This document shows, one piece after another, positions 10,743 to 21,634 of a DNA stretch of 64,000 nucleotides. The position numbers and the translations under genes were made by a program. The notes beneath the pieces are model-generated. The model saw only the letters and a list, made by a program, of their open reading frames with translations. It ran no database searches and had not been told where the DNA came from. Each line of letters starts with the position of its first letter. The stretch's first letter is position 1. This DNA comes from Hymenopus coronatus. Taxonomy: Eukaryota; Arthropoda; Insecta; Mantodea; Hymenopodidae. The DNA lies in the NCBI GenBank assembly GCA_030762935.1, contig CM060883.1, forward strand, positions 31,304,501 to 31,368,500, in the 5' to 3' direction.

Positions 10743-11931
10743 CTCGATCATGGCGCGGCCGCATTTGATAGGTCTAAAAACAATCAGAAGACACAAAAAT
10801 GAACTAATGAAGGTTATTATAATCACTGAAATGAAGAGGTGGCTTGGATACCGCTCATATGAAAGAGTTTCGCTAGGATTGGTACAAGCGAAACGCTAGA
10901 TTAGTCATGAGCTTTTACTGGTTCACGAACCAAAAATGATTCGTGCCTTCCAGCAGACTACAGAAGATGTCATTGCAGATGTTCGGTGTACATGTGACAG
11001 ATACACGCCATGCATGACGTAGCCTAATAGTCAGCAGTGGGGGTGCGACAGAGTTCCAATTGGAAAGTCGTCATGGCAGATTCTAAGCCTGTACATAAAA
11101 TGTTGGCCTTCATTGTTTGTAACTACCTTCTATGATTTGGACTTATGATCTGTTGAACGGGAGTAAATAAACAAAGACACATTTAAACAAGCTAAATCAA
11201 CAAGGAAAGGGTCAAAGTATAGTGAACATGTACAATGCAATTAAAACTTTCCCGCGCAATTGGAACTACGGAAGGGATAATTACAAGGATGACAGCCATT
11301 CCCTCTCAACCCTGCAAACACGAATGAGAATAAGCAATTTAATAAAAGTATTTCCTAAACAGATCTGAGTAAACAATTTGCTGGAAAATGATTTTCAACG
11401 TTTTATGAATCCTATGTATGTAAAACCTGCAAAGGTAGGCTTGAATTTATAGTTACAATTGATATTCGTAAAAATAATAGTTTATGAAATATAAACATAT
11501 TTAAAAAAGTTATCAGTTACAAAGCACACGCAATTAAAATGATTTGCAGTTATCATTTTGGATATGATATTCTACATATTTGTGTGAGCAATTCTTTTCA
11601 TAAGTGAATTATGCCAAGTCAAAATACAGATCTCATTTGACTGGCACATATCTGTTGGCGTAGCTGAAAATAGCTGTAATGGAGTTAAACCAGATGTTAA
11701 CGAAATAAATGCAAATGTAACAAATCCGTTGTGTCCCATTCACATGACTTTCTTCAATAAAATATTCTTACAAAATATTATTCTTTTATCTAATTCTACA
11801 CCATGCTAATCAAGATAAACATTAGCAGAAATGGTCTTATTACTTAGTTACTTATAAGTAGTAGGGAAATGCCTTTTAAAAGCTGTCAATAGGTTTTTGA
11901 TAGTTTTAACGCCCGCTTGTACTATTATGGC
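10743..11931. other. Spacer between direct repeats
   Basis: Starts with an inverted 5' SINE-A fragment (10741-10765) and ends with HTR sequence (11725-11915) and an inverted 3' SINE-A fragment (11905-11934). The roughly 950 bp between are unrecognised, with no long open frame. The spacer also occurs inverted at 18948-20138. Confidence 0.6.
11725..11915 (+). repeat. HTR repeat, 5' end only
   Basis: From GTTGTGTCCCATTCACATGA to AAAAGCTGTCAATAGG, running into the 3' end of an inverted SINE-A. Confidence 0.75.
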
Positions 11932-13588
11932 AGTAGGGGGTAAAGGGGGATTTCGGGACTCAAAGGATGCCGCCCATGTAAAACATCATGTACATATGTA
12001 ACACTTAAGATAAACATCAGCCGACAGACCACCCACACAGCGCTGCCTCTTTGCCAAGACAACAGTCTAAAAGCTTCCCCATGTACCTGTCAATCAAAGT
12101 ATGTGCTGCCGGCTACTACTCCCTCCCCCTTTGCCAAACCACCTGTCTAAAAGATTTTACTTGCAGGGTTCTTAATCACTTGAACAATCGTCTTTCACAT
12201 TCACAGATCAAATTCAATTTAATCGATTGACCACGCCCACTCGAATTTCTAATTTTTGAGCTACAAGGCTCATCTGCATATCAAATCGATCTAGTTTTTC
12301 ACGAGGAATCTGAATCTCTGATCATAAATACAAAATTCTTTTGATTTCAATTCGATAGTCTCTTTTAATTAAAAACACGTAGGATTTCTCTATCTCTGGC
12401 AATTCGAGAGCTACAAGGCTCATTTGCATGACAAATCAGTCTAACTTTTCACAAAGAATCTGAATATACAAACATAGTTCAACTGTCATGGCGAAAAAAC
12501 TCGATAAAATTACTGAGTGGAATATTTGATATAAATTATTAGATATCAATTGAACATGCGTTAGCGGTAATATTTTTGCAAGGAATTATAACACTCACAC
12601 GATTGAACATGTTAAAAGCTTTATTATTCAATACCAACATATGAAATGAAAAATAGCAAGAGAGAGAATTGCTTTTATAAAACCTACTAACTTATCACAT
12701 CAAAAACCAATATGGCGGCGAAGTGATTGTGTTTCCAACGAGCAGAGGGCACCCAACAGGGAATTGAACCTGGGACCTCTCGAACACTGAGAATGCCAAC
12801 ATCATTCCAACACTAGACATTATAAATCTTAATAACGGTTCTTACACGGAGACCTACAATCAACTTTCAGTGTGGGGGGGGGCCTACTAATTCATCATAT
12901 CAAAACCAAATTGGCGGTGAAGTGATTGTGTTTCCAACGAGCAGAGGGCACCTCAACTGGGAATTCAACCTGAGACCTCTCGAACACTGAGAATGCCAAC
13001 ATCATTCCAACACTAGACATTATAAATCTTAATACTGGTTCTTACACGGAGACCTACAATGAACTTTCAGCGGCGGTGCAACCACGCGACTTTACTGCTA
13101 TGTATAATTAAACAACCTCAAAAAGGATTGAATGTAGAATGCAATTATAACACTCGCTATACATAAAAGCTGTTTTTATTCCCTTATAATCCCCTATCCA
13201 GTACAAGAATTAACTTCACGAATAATCAAGAAACTTTAATTACACTAATTAAAATGACAATAACACTTAGAGAATTGAAGCTACAATAAAACGCCATAAC
13301 ACTTTTCTTATTCCTTTATCAGCCCATACCCAGCACAAGTACAAGATACACGATTGGTTAATTTTAATAAATTTGAATTACAATTACGCTAATTAAAATG
13401 TTAATAGCGGTTAAAGAATTGAGATTACAATAAAATACTATCAGACTTTTCTTGCTCATTTATCACCCTGCATCCAGTACAAGAATGAATTCCAGCTATC
13501 CCACACTCGAAAAACTTTAATTACTATTACGCCAATTAAAATGCCAAAACGCTATTAGACTTTTCTTATTCCTTTATCATCCCATACC

Positions 13589-13684
13589 CATTCCACCGGT
13601 GCTCCATCGTCATTCATCTATCACCAGTATCACGCCTGCGTCGCCAAAAGTAGTTAAAGTGCGCGTTAAAACACTACCAAAAAA
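13589..13684 (+). mobile_element. SINE-A fragment in DR2
   Basis: Same insertion with the same ATCCCATACCCA flanks as in DR1, inherited through block duplication rather than a separate insertion. Confidence 0.75.
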
Positions 13685-14089
13685 ATCCCATACCCAGCAT
13701 AAGTATAAGATTCATGATTGGTTAATTTAAGAAATTTTAATTACAATTACGCCAGTTAAAATGCCAGTAACGCTTAGAGAATTGAAGTTAAATAAAAGGC
13801 TATTAGACTTTTCTCAACCCTTACCATCTCCTATTCAGTACGAGCATTAGATTCTCGGTTAATTCAATAAATTTTAATTACAATTATGCCTTTACTTCAA
13901 TTGAAAAATGTAAATAACAACTCCATTTGCAACGATGTAGCGAAATGGGTGATACAAATTCTTCACGAAATTACATCTACATGCTAATTACATACTTGGA
14001 TTATACGCCCAGTGTATTCAAACATTATTCGTAACTATCACAAGACATAAAATGTTTTTATTTACGCAAATGTCAGACCTATACCAAAA

Positions 14090-14951
14090 TATGGTGTGTT
14101 CCATTCACGTGACCTTCTATACCTCTCTGAAACAAATTATTGTTAAAAAGCTTGTACGTCTTTTTACTTCATGCTAATCGAGTAAAAACTAGTAGAAATA
14201 GTCTTCATACTTGCTTCCTTGTAAGTAGAAGCTAACTAAGGGAGTACCATAGGTTAAAGTGATAGTAATAGTCAAAAGTTGGCTGCTATGTCACTTTCCT
14301 GTAAGAGAAAAATATACGTTTTTAAAGCTGAAACAAATAACAATGATTATATCGGAAAAAAAGGGTTCACGCCACAAAAATCATGTATTTAACATAAATC
14401 GTGTGTTTTAACGTGCCCTACATTTTTGTGTGGTAAGCTTTTATCTATCTCTTATGGTTTACTAGTTATAACAATTTTTTCAGAATAAAAAAGGTCTTCA
14501 GAGATTATACTCAGAAAATTCAAGTTATACATTTTATTTGTCCGGTAAATATCTTTAATATGCGATATTCTAATCAAAATCGTTAGAACCATTTTTAGAA
14601 ATAAAACTTTTCCAAAAAACGTTCCATGTAAAGGGTAGTTTGGGGGGGGTGCTTTTCTCAAAAATCTTCGGGTCGCATACCTGGAAGATACTAAACTTAA
14701 ATACCAAGTTTGGTAATGTACCGAATTTGCGTTTTTGAGCTATGCTGCCCAGTCACACACATATACACACCAACACACGCAAACACACAGACATGCAGAC
14801 ACACACAAACCTTTTTCTAAAATGGATTATTTTGGATACAGGGGACCCTAAAAACATATATATTCCCAGTGAAAAATCAGCATCCGATTTTGGGTGGAAT
14901 ACAATACCTTCTCTATACACTATGTACATAGTAAGTGTAGATAAAGTAAAA
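14090..14951 (+). repeat. HTR repeat, full-length, in DR2
   Basis: Counterpart of the DR1 copy. The palindrome arm ends inside it at 14267. Its last hairpin-flanking base differs from DR1 (GTAGATAAAGT). Confidence 0.85.
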
Positions 14952-15493
14952 ACAACTGCTAACACAATTTGAAATCACTTAGACTGCCTACAACTAACTG
15001 AGGGATACCATACTAAAACCAACAGCTAACATGGCTTGAAATCACTTAGACAGCCTACAACTGACTCAGCAGTATTCTCTAATTTCAACACTGTAGTATA
15101 AACTATAGCTTGAAGCATCACGTACCTTGACGATTATGCATAAATAAATACCTTCAAATGAAATACCATACCAAAATAACAGCTAACATTGCTTGAAATC
15201 ACTTAGACAGACTACAACTGACACAGCAGTATTCTCTAATTTTAACACTGAAGTATAAGCTATAACTTGAAGTACTCTCCACATAACTTGACAATTATGC
15301 ATAAATAGACATCTTCAAAAAATAAATAGCATACCAAAACTAACAGCTAACATTGCTTGAAATCACTTAGACAGCCTACAACTGACACAGCAGTATTCTC
15401 TAACTTCAACAGAGAAGTATAATTTATAACTCGAAGCACTCATCACATAACTTGAGGATTGAGCATAAATAAACATTTTCATAAACACTAATC
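14950..15493 (+). repeat. Tandem repeat, about 164-bp period, in DR2
   Basis: Equivalent of 9842-10385, with units starting near 15010, 15176 and 15339. It ends about 290 bp before the first exon-like segment. Confidence 0.75.
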
Positions 15494-15784
15494 ACAATCG
15501 CTATGAAAGAAAGCCGCGCAAGGCTGCTCACCTCTTGGCTAACATATAACACAAGGGAAAACGGAAACATACTACCTATTACAAAAAGCGAAGCATGATC
15601 CGACCAGTTTCAGACGATAAAGAAGGCTGGCGACATTTTGAACAAAACATCCTAGCTCTCCCCTTCAGAGCTTTCTGTTAGAAAAACATCCTCACTCGGC
15701 CCCTCTAGGCTAAGAACAGGCAGATACATGCATTCCCCTTCCTTAGGTATACACTGAAGAAAACATGTTTTTTTTTTATGTGAG

Positions 15785-16059
15785 CAACTATATAAGCCTG
15801 AGGTCTGCAATATAGAGCTACTTATTCGATATAACCGCCGTGAAAAAGCATTCTTGAAAACAAACGTCAAAGCTTTTGATGATATGAACGAATACAGGAG
15901 AGAGTGTGCTGAAGATTCGCATCATTATACATACTTTCACAAAGAATCGTGCAATGGACGAATGCATACGATTACATGCATATACCCTGCTTACCATAAT
16001 CAGATACCTTCAAGGAATCCGTGTTCCGAAGACTGCTCTGTCTACAAGAAAGATATATT
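15785..16059 (+). CDS. Exon A of unrecognised cysteine-module gene
   Basis: An open 275-base segment, 91 codons plus two bases, with a strong donor TT|GTAAGT at 16060. The start at 15785 assumes the acceptor after a T run; the first in-frame ATG is codon 34 (15884). It encodes C41, then the module C56-x8-C65-x14-C80-x3-C84 followed by S-V-Y. The segment straddles the DR2 end at 15850, so its first part also exists in DR1 but its cysteine module does not. I do not recognise the family. The R-R-E-C-A-E-D-S-H stretch and later C-x3-C recall zinc ligands of p53-type domains, a weak resemblance only. Confidence 0.45.
15789..15798 (+). promoter_or_regulatory. Possible TATA box (alternatively exon sequence)
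   Basis: CTATATAAGC lies about 60-65 bp before the point where DR2 diverges from DR1. A T-rich tract and ATGTGAG precede it, so the same place can be read as a splice acceptor with an exon starting at 15785. Sequence alone does not decide between these. Confidence 0.25.
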
Positions 16060-16154
16060 GTAAGTACAATACATTCACGTCTTTCTACTATTATAAGTAC
16101 TACAAATGTATTCGAGTAATGATGGCTAATTCCAATACATTTTTATATATCTAG

Positions 16155-16367
16155 GGGTCGGAACACACAAGAGCTTCACGATTCAGATACCATAGATGCA
16201 ACGGATATGTTTAGATCAGCACATGAGATTGAAGATCACTTAGAATTATGCAACGGTCGCACTCATGTGGTGATTTGTTCAAAACCCGCAGTGCATTATA
16301 GAATAACATCATACTTCATCTGCAACTCGACCTGTAGCGTGTATTGGTCAAGGCATATGAGACAAAG
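16155..16367 (+). CDS. Exon B of unrecognised cysteine-module gene
   Basis: Acceptor TATATATCTAG|G at 16154 and donor CAAAG|GTAATT at 16368 bound a 213-base exon that keeps the frame from exon A across a 95-bp intron. It carries the second module, C124-x8-C133-x14-C148-x3-C152 plus S-V-Y, exactly 68 residues after the first. C-N-G-R, H, P-A, H, I and C-S-V-Y are conserved between modules. One module per exon points to an exon duplication within the gene. The F-I-C-N-S-T-C string resembles the F-M-C-N-S-S-C signature of p53 family domains, but the surrounding order does not fit cleanly. Confidence 0.5.
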
Positions 16368-16455
16368 GTAATTATAAACTAAAAATACGACGAGTGGCCA
16401 GCACATCACACATTTATTTCTTGAAAAAATTAATAACCCTCATTGTTCTTTCCAG

Positions 16456-16690
16456 AGTTCGAGAGTCAATCCCGGTACCGCCAGAGCTCATAGACCCTGT
16501 TAGGACTGACGTTGACGAGGTGGATGTCTGCATTTCAAACCCATGGAACACCTGCCCTGTACAAGATTATGATGACATTCCGAATACGAGTACGTCGAGT
16601 ACGAGTACGAGTACTATCACTTTAACCTATGGTACTCCCTTAGTTAGCTTCTACTTACAAGGAAGCAAGTATGAAGACTATTTCTACTAG
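16456..16690 (+). CDS. Exon C, 3' end read into repeat DNA
   Basis: Acceptor TTCTTTCCAG|A at 16455, after an 88-bp intron, continues the frame. The part before the palindrome arm is rich in P, D, E and V, has three further cysteines (V-C-I-S-N-P-W-N-T-C), and ends in a Thr/Ser repeat from ACGAGT triplets at 16585-16612. From 16612 the frame lies in inverted HTR sequence and stops at TAG (16688-16690). The original C-terminus was therefore probably lost when the arm joined, and the last 25 or so codons are repeat-derived. With exons A and B it gives about 240 residues. Expression is unproven. Confidence 0.4.
16585..16612 (+). repeat. ACGAGT microsatellite at the arm boundary
   Basis: Short run of ACGAGT/ACGTCGAGT units encoding T-S-T-S; the palindrome arm begins at its end. 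Confidence 0.6.
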
Positions 16691-19600
16691 TTTTTACTCG
16701 ATTAGCATGAAGTAAAAAGACGTACAAGCTTTTTAACAATAATTTGTTTCAGAGAGGTATAGAAGGTCACGTGAATGGAACACACCATATTTTGGTATAG
16801 GTCTGACATTTGCGTAAATAAAAACATTTTATGTCTTGTGATAGTTACGAATAATGTTTGAATACACTGGGCGTATAATCCAAGTATGTAATTAGCATGT
16901 AGATGTAATTTCGTGAAGAATTTGTATCACCCATTTCGCTACATCGTTGCAAATGGAGTTGTTATTTACATTTTTCAATTGAAGTAAAGGCATAATTGTA
17001 ATTAAAATTTATTGAATTAACCGAGAATCTAATGCTCGTACTGAATAGGAGATGGTAAGGGTTGAGAAAAGTCTAATAGCCTTTTATTTAACTTCAATTC
17101 TCTAAGCGTTACTGGCATTTTAACTGGCGTAATTGTAATTAAAATTTCTTAAATTAACCAATCATGAATCTTATACTTATGCTGGGTATGGGATTTTTTT
17201 GGTAGTGTTTTAACGCGCACTTTAACTACTTTTGGCGACGCAGGCGTGATACTGGTGATAGATGAATGACGATGGAGCACCGGTGGAATGGGTATGGGAT
17301 GATAAAGGAATAAGAAAAGTCTAATAGCGTTTTGGCATTTTAATTGGCGTAATAGTAATTAAAGTTTTTCGAGTGTGGGATAGCTGGAATTCATTCTTGT
17401 ACTGGATGCAGGGTGATAAATGAGCAAGAAAAGTCTGATAGTATTTTATTGTAATCTCAATTCTTTAACCGCTATTAACATTTTAATTAGCGTAATTGTA
17501 ATTCAAATTTATTAAAATTAACCAATCGTGTATCTTGTACTTGTGCTGGGTATGGGCTGATAAAGGAATAAGAAAAGTGTTATGGCGTTTTATTGTAGCT
17601 TCAATTCTCTAAGTGTTATTGTCATTTTAATTAGTGTAATTAAAGTTTCTTGATTATTCGTGAAGTTAATTCTTGTACTGGATAGGGGATTATAAGGGAA
17701 TAAAAACAGCTTTTATGTATAGCGAGTGTTATAATTGCATTCTACATTCAATCCTTTTTGAGGTTGTTTAATTATACATAGCAGTAAAGTCGCGTGGTTG
17801 CACCGCCGCTGAAAGTTCATTGTAGGTCTCCGTGTAAGAACCAGTATTAAGATTTATAATGTCTAGTGTTGGAATGATGTTGGCATTCTCAGTGTTCGAG
17901 AGGTCTCAGGTTGAATTCCCAGTTGAGGTGCCCTCTGCTCGTTGGAAACACAATCACTTCACCGCCAATTTGGTTTTGATATGATGAATTAGTAGGCCCC
18001 CCCCCACACTGAAAGTTGATTGTAGGTCTCCGTGTAAGAACCGTTATTAAGATTTATAATGTCTAGTGTTGGAATGATGTTGGCATTCTCAGTGTTCGAG
18101 AGGTCCCAGGTTCAATTCCCTGTTGGGTGCCCTCTGCTCGTTGGAAACACAATCACTTCGCCGCCATATTGGTTTTTGATGTGATAAGTTAGTAGGTTTT
18201 ATAAAAGCAATTCTCTCTCTTGCTATTTTTCATTTCATATGTTGGTATTGAATAATAAAGCTTTTAACATGTTCAATCGTGTGAGTGTTATAATTCCTTG
18301 CAAAAATATTACCGCTAACGCATGTTCAATTGATATCTAATAATTTATATCAAATATTCCACTCAGTAATTTTATCGAGTTTTTTCGCCATGACAGTTGA
18401 ACTATGTTTGTATATTCAGATTCTTTGTGAAAAGTTAGACTGATTTGTCATGCAAATGAGCCTTGTAGCTCTCGAATTGCCAGAGATAGAGAAATCCTAC
18501 GTGTTTTTAATTAAAAGAGACTATCGAATTGAAATCAAAAGAATTTTGTATTTATGATCAGAGATTCAGATTCCTCGTGAAAAACTAGATCGATTTGATA
18601 TGCAGATGAGCCTTGTAGCTCAAAAATTAGAAATTCGAGTGGGCGTGGTCAATCGATTAAATTGAATTTGATCTGTGAATGTGAAAGACGATTGTTCAAG
18701 TGATTAAGAACCCTGCAAGTAAAATCTTTTAGACAGGTGGTTTGGCAAAGGGGGAGGGAGTAGTAGCCGGCAGCACATACTTTGATTGACAGGTACATGG
18801 GGAAGCTTTTAGACTGTTGTCTTGGCAAAGAGGCAGCGCTGTGTGGGTGGTCTGTCGGCTGATGTTTATCTTAAGTGTTACATATGTACATGATGTTTTA
18901 CATGGGCGGCATCCTTTGAGTCCCGAAATCCCCCTTTACCCCCTACTGCCATAATAGTACAAGCGGGCGTTAAAACTATCAAAAACCTATTGACAGCTTT
19001 TAAAAGGCATTTCCCTACTACTTATAAGTAACTAAGTAATAAGACCATTTCTGCTAATGTTTATCTTGATTAGCATGGTGTAGAATTAGATAAAAGAATA
19101 ATATTTTGTAAGAATATTTTATTGAAGAAAGTCATGTGAATGGGACACAACGGATTTGTTACATTTGCATTTATTTCGTTAACATCTGGTTTAACTCCAT
19201 TACAGCTATTTTCAGCTACGCCAACAGATATGTGCCAGTCAAATGAGATCTGTATTTTGACTTGGCATAATTCACTTATGAAAAGAATTGCTCACACAAA
19301 TATGTAGAATATCATATCCAAAATGATAACTGCAAATCATTTTAATTGCGTGTGCTTTGTAACTGATAACTTTTTTAAATATGTTTATATTTCATAAACT
19401 ATTATTTTTACGAATATCAATTGTAACTATAAATTCAAGCCTACCTTTGCAGGTTTTACATACATAGGATTCATAAAACGTTGAAAATCATTTTCCAGCA
19501 AATTGTTTACTCAGATCTGTTTAGGAAATACTTTTATTAAATTGCTTATTCTCATTCGTGTTTGCAGGGTTGAGAGGGAATGGCTGTCATCCTTGTAATT

Positions 19601-20138
19601 ATCCCTTCCGTAGTTCCAATTGCGCGGGAAAGTTTTAATTGCATTGTACATGTTCACTATACTTTGACCCTTTCCTTGTTGATTTAGCTTGTTTAAATGT
19701 GTCTTTGTTTATTTACTCCCGTTCAACAGATCATAAGTCCAAATCATAGAAGGTAGTTACAAACAATGAAGGCCAACATTTTATGTACAGGCTTAGAATC
19801 TGCCATGACGACTTTCCAATTGGAACTCTGTCGCACCCCCACTGCTGACTATTAGGCTACGTCATGCATGGCGTGTATCTGTCACATGTACACCGAACAT
19901 CTGCAATGACATCTTCTGTAGTCTGCTGGAAGGCACGAATCATTTTTGGTTCGTGAACCAGTAAAAGCTCATGACTAATCTAGCGTTTCGCTTGTACCAA
20001 TCCTAGCGAAACTCTTTCATATGAGCGGTATCCAAGCCACCTCTTCATTTCAGTGATTATAATAACCTTCATTAGTTCATTTTTGTGTCTTCTGATTGTT
20101 TTTAGACCTATCAAATGCGGCCGCGCCATGATCGAGTG
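16612..20138. repeat. Right arm of the 3.5-kb palindrome
   Basis: Inverted counterpart of 10741-14267. It begins inside HTR sequence (TACTATCACTTTAACC) and ends inside a SINE-A head (ATCGAGTG). It includes inverted copies of the tandem array (about 16980-17730), the SINE-A insertion (about 17195-17291), the SINE-like pair (17815-18185) and the spacer (18948-20138). Confidence 0.9.
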
Positions 20139-20346
20139 GTTAGACCATTCGCATCTCACCTAGACGGCCCGGATTCGATCCCAAGCGACCGCATGTAAGA
20201 TTTGTGGTGGACAAAGCGGCGTAGGAGCGGGTTCTCCGGTTTCCCCCGCCAGCATATTCCATCGGTGCTCCATCTTCATTCCATATATCAGTGTCATCAC
20301 CTGCGGTGCCATAGCAGTAAAAACGGGCGTTAAGCACTATAAAAAG
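20114..20346 (+). repeat. SINE-A, full-length, spanning the outer arm boundary
   Basis: tRNA-like head (GATCGAGTGGTTAGACCATT), B-box GATTCGATCCC, body and GCGGGCGTTAAGCACTATA-like end (here ACGGGCGTTAAGC). The palindrome arm includes only its first 25 bases; the left arm ends at the same SINE position. Confidence 0.85.
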
Positions 20347-20925
20347 ACCTGTCAAATAAAAAACGACATCGGCTGGTTGGAGTAAAAAGTAGGTTTCCTG
20401 TAGGTGGGAACCCCAAGGAGGGAAAAACACTATTGCGATCCAGAGGAATGGGACACTTTTTATGCACGTCAGTGTACCTACAGCAAGTTGGTTCTAAATT
20501 CATTGGGTATTTCTGACGGCGTGACGTATCCATATTCTCTTAACACATAGTACATTGCCTATTTCTGCAACATGAAAGCCAGTAACAATGTGGGGCCGAC
20601 TTCACGAATGACGACACATACTGATAGTCATTTGTCCTGGAATTCCCAATTGGGCTGGTGGTAATCAGAGAGAAAGGCAAGCACGCTGGACTATTTTAGC
20701 CAGGTCTCCTGAAGCAATGCGTGGCCATCATGATCTGTTTACTGAGAGGCGACAGACAGGCGACTGTTCAAATTACAGCCTGTGTGCGCACCGTAACAGG
20801 GGAAAGGGGTGCTTCATATTATTATCGTGCAAGTCCTATTATTTCTGGACAGATATCCTGTAGCCTACGATACATCCCTCACAGATCAATACTCAATCAT
20901 TGGGTTTTGACCGAGAGGAATGAGA
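20347..20925 (+). other. Unique stretch with a possible decayed Tc1-like trace
   Basis: No intact gene. The frame around 20735-20800 reads D-R-Q-A-T-V-Q-I-T-A, reminiscent of the helix-turn-helix segment of Tc1-type transposases (D-R-x-A-T-V-x-Q-I-T). Neighbouring frames are broken and no catalytic motif follows. The match is too short to call a transposase. Confidence 0.2.
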
Positions 20926-20928
20926 AGG

Positions 20929-21158
20929 CCGCGCCGTGGCCGAGTGGTTAGACCACTCGCCTCTCACCTAGTGGGTCCGGATTCGATCCCAAACGAACGC
21001 AAGTGGGATTTGTGGAGGACAAAGCGGCGCAGGGGCGGTTTTCTCGGGTTATTCAGTTCCCCGCCATCGCATTCCGCCGGTGCTCCATCTTCAATCATCA
21101 ATGCCATCGCCTGCAGTGTCATTTGTAGTAAAAGCGGCAGTTAAACACTTCCAATAAA
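20929..21158 (+). repeat. SINE-A, full-length
   Basis: Best head in the window: CCGTGGCCGAGTGGTTAGAC, then GGATTCGATCCC, then the body to GCGGCAGTTAAACACTTCC. Confidence 0.85.
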
Positions 21159-21164
21159 AGACAG

Positions 21165-21400
21165 AAGAAAGAGATGACTCAGACGGTTTCGTCTGTGGCC
21201 TGCATTCGGAAGATCATGGGCTCACCTCTCGTAGCTGGACTGCCTCATCCATGGGTTTTTTTCTGGGGGTTTCCCTGGGTCGCCAGGGAAAGGTAGGTTT
21301 AAAGAGGTCCCAAGCTCAAATCTTGGTCGGGGTACTAGCCATAAAGGTTGACTACCCAACCATTGGGAGGTTTCTTTTTGTGGATATTGCGTTTAATTCA
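21165..21400 (+). repeat. Possible SINE of another family
   Basis: Contains a B-box-like AAGCTCAAATCTTGG after GAGGTCCC, and a body unlike the other families. Only one copy is visible, so this rests on box similarity alone. Confidence 0.3.
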
Positions 21401-21634
21401 GCATCCTTTCTCATGCTTCGAAGGCTATTTACAGAAAATTCAAAATATTTATCATTTTAACATTCCAAAAATAACTATATTAACAACTAGGGCAATTTTT
21501 GGATTATCTACACTGTATCGCTGATTAGTGGTGTACTAACTAATCTTAGGAACGTCTATTTGCCTATCTGCTTCTTTTTAAACAGATAAACCTTTCCGAA
21601 AATAGCCACACAATACATTTCGTCATAGATACAA

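Larger units (their letters stand above)
10741..14267. repeat. Left arm of a 3.5-kb palindrome
   Basis: This arm is the inverse of 16612-20138. Paired positions sum to 30879 at both ends and in the middle, so there is no net indel over 3527 bp. No mismatch appeared in the stretches compared by eye. The arm consists of the 1.19-kb spacer plus the first 2.34 kb of DR2. Confidence 0.9.
11932..15850 (+). repeat. 3.9-kb direct repeat, copy 2 (DR2)
   Basis: Second copy of the block at 6824-10742, ending at GTGAAAAAGCA. Here, unlike DR1, sequence continues into the rest of the exon. Its first 2336 bp also form part of the palindrome arm. Variants separating it from DR1 (T in CCGGCTACTACTCCC, nine Gs after GTGT) are shared with the inverted arm. 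Confidence 0.9.

Noticed and set aside
15652..15870. Minus-strand open frame across the DR2 end
   Set aside because: It is antisense to the better-supported exon A, lacks splice signals, and DR1 breaks it.
6824..20346. Polinton/Maverick or other large DNA transposon with 3.5-kb terminal inverted repeats
   Set aside because: No integrase, polymerase or capsid-type frame in the loop, no target duplication at the outer ends, and both outer ends lie inside a SINE. A rearrangement fits better.
20721..20951. Tc1-like transposase
   Set aside because: Only about ten residues resemble the helix-turn-helix region; frames around are interrupted and there is no catalytic triad or terminal repeat.
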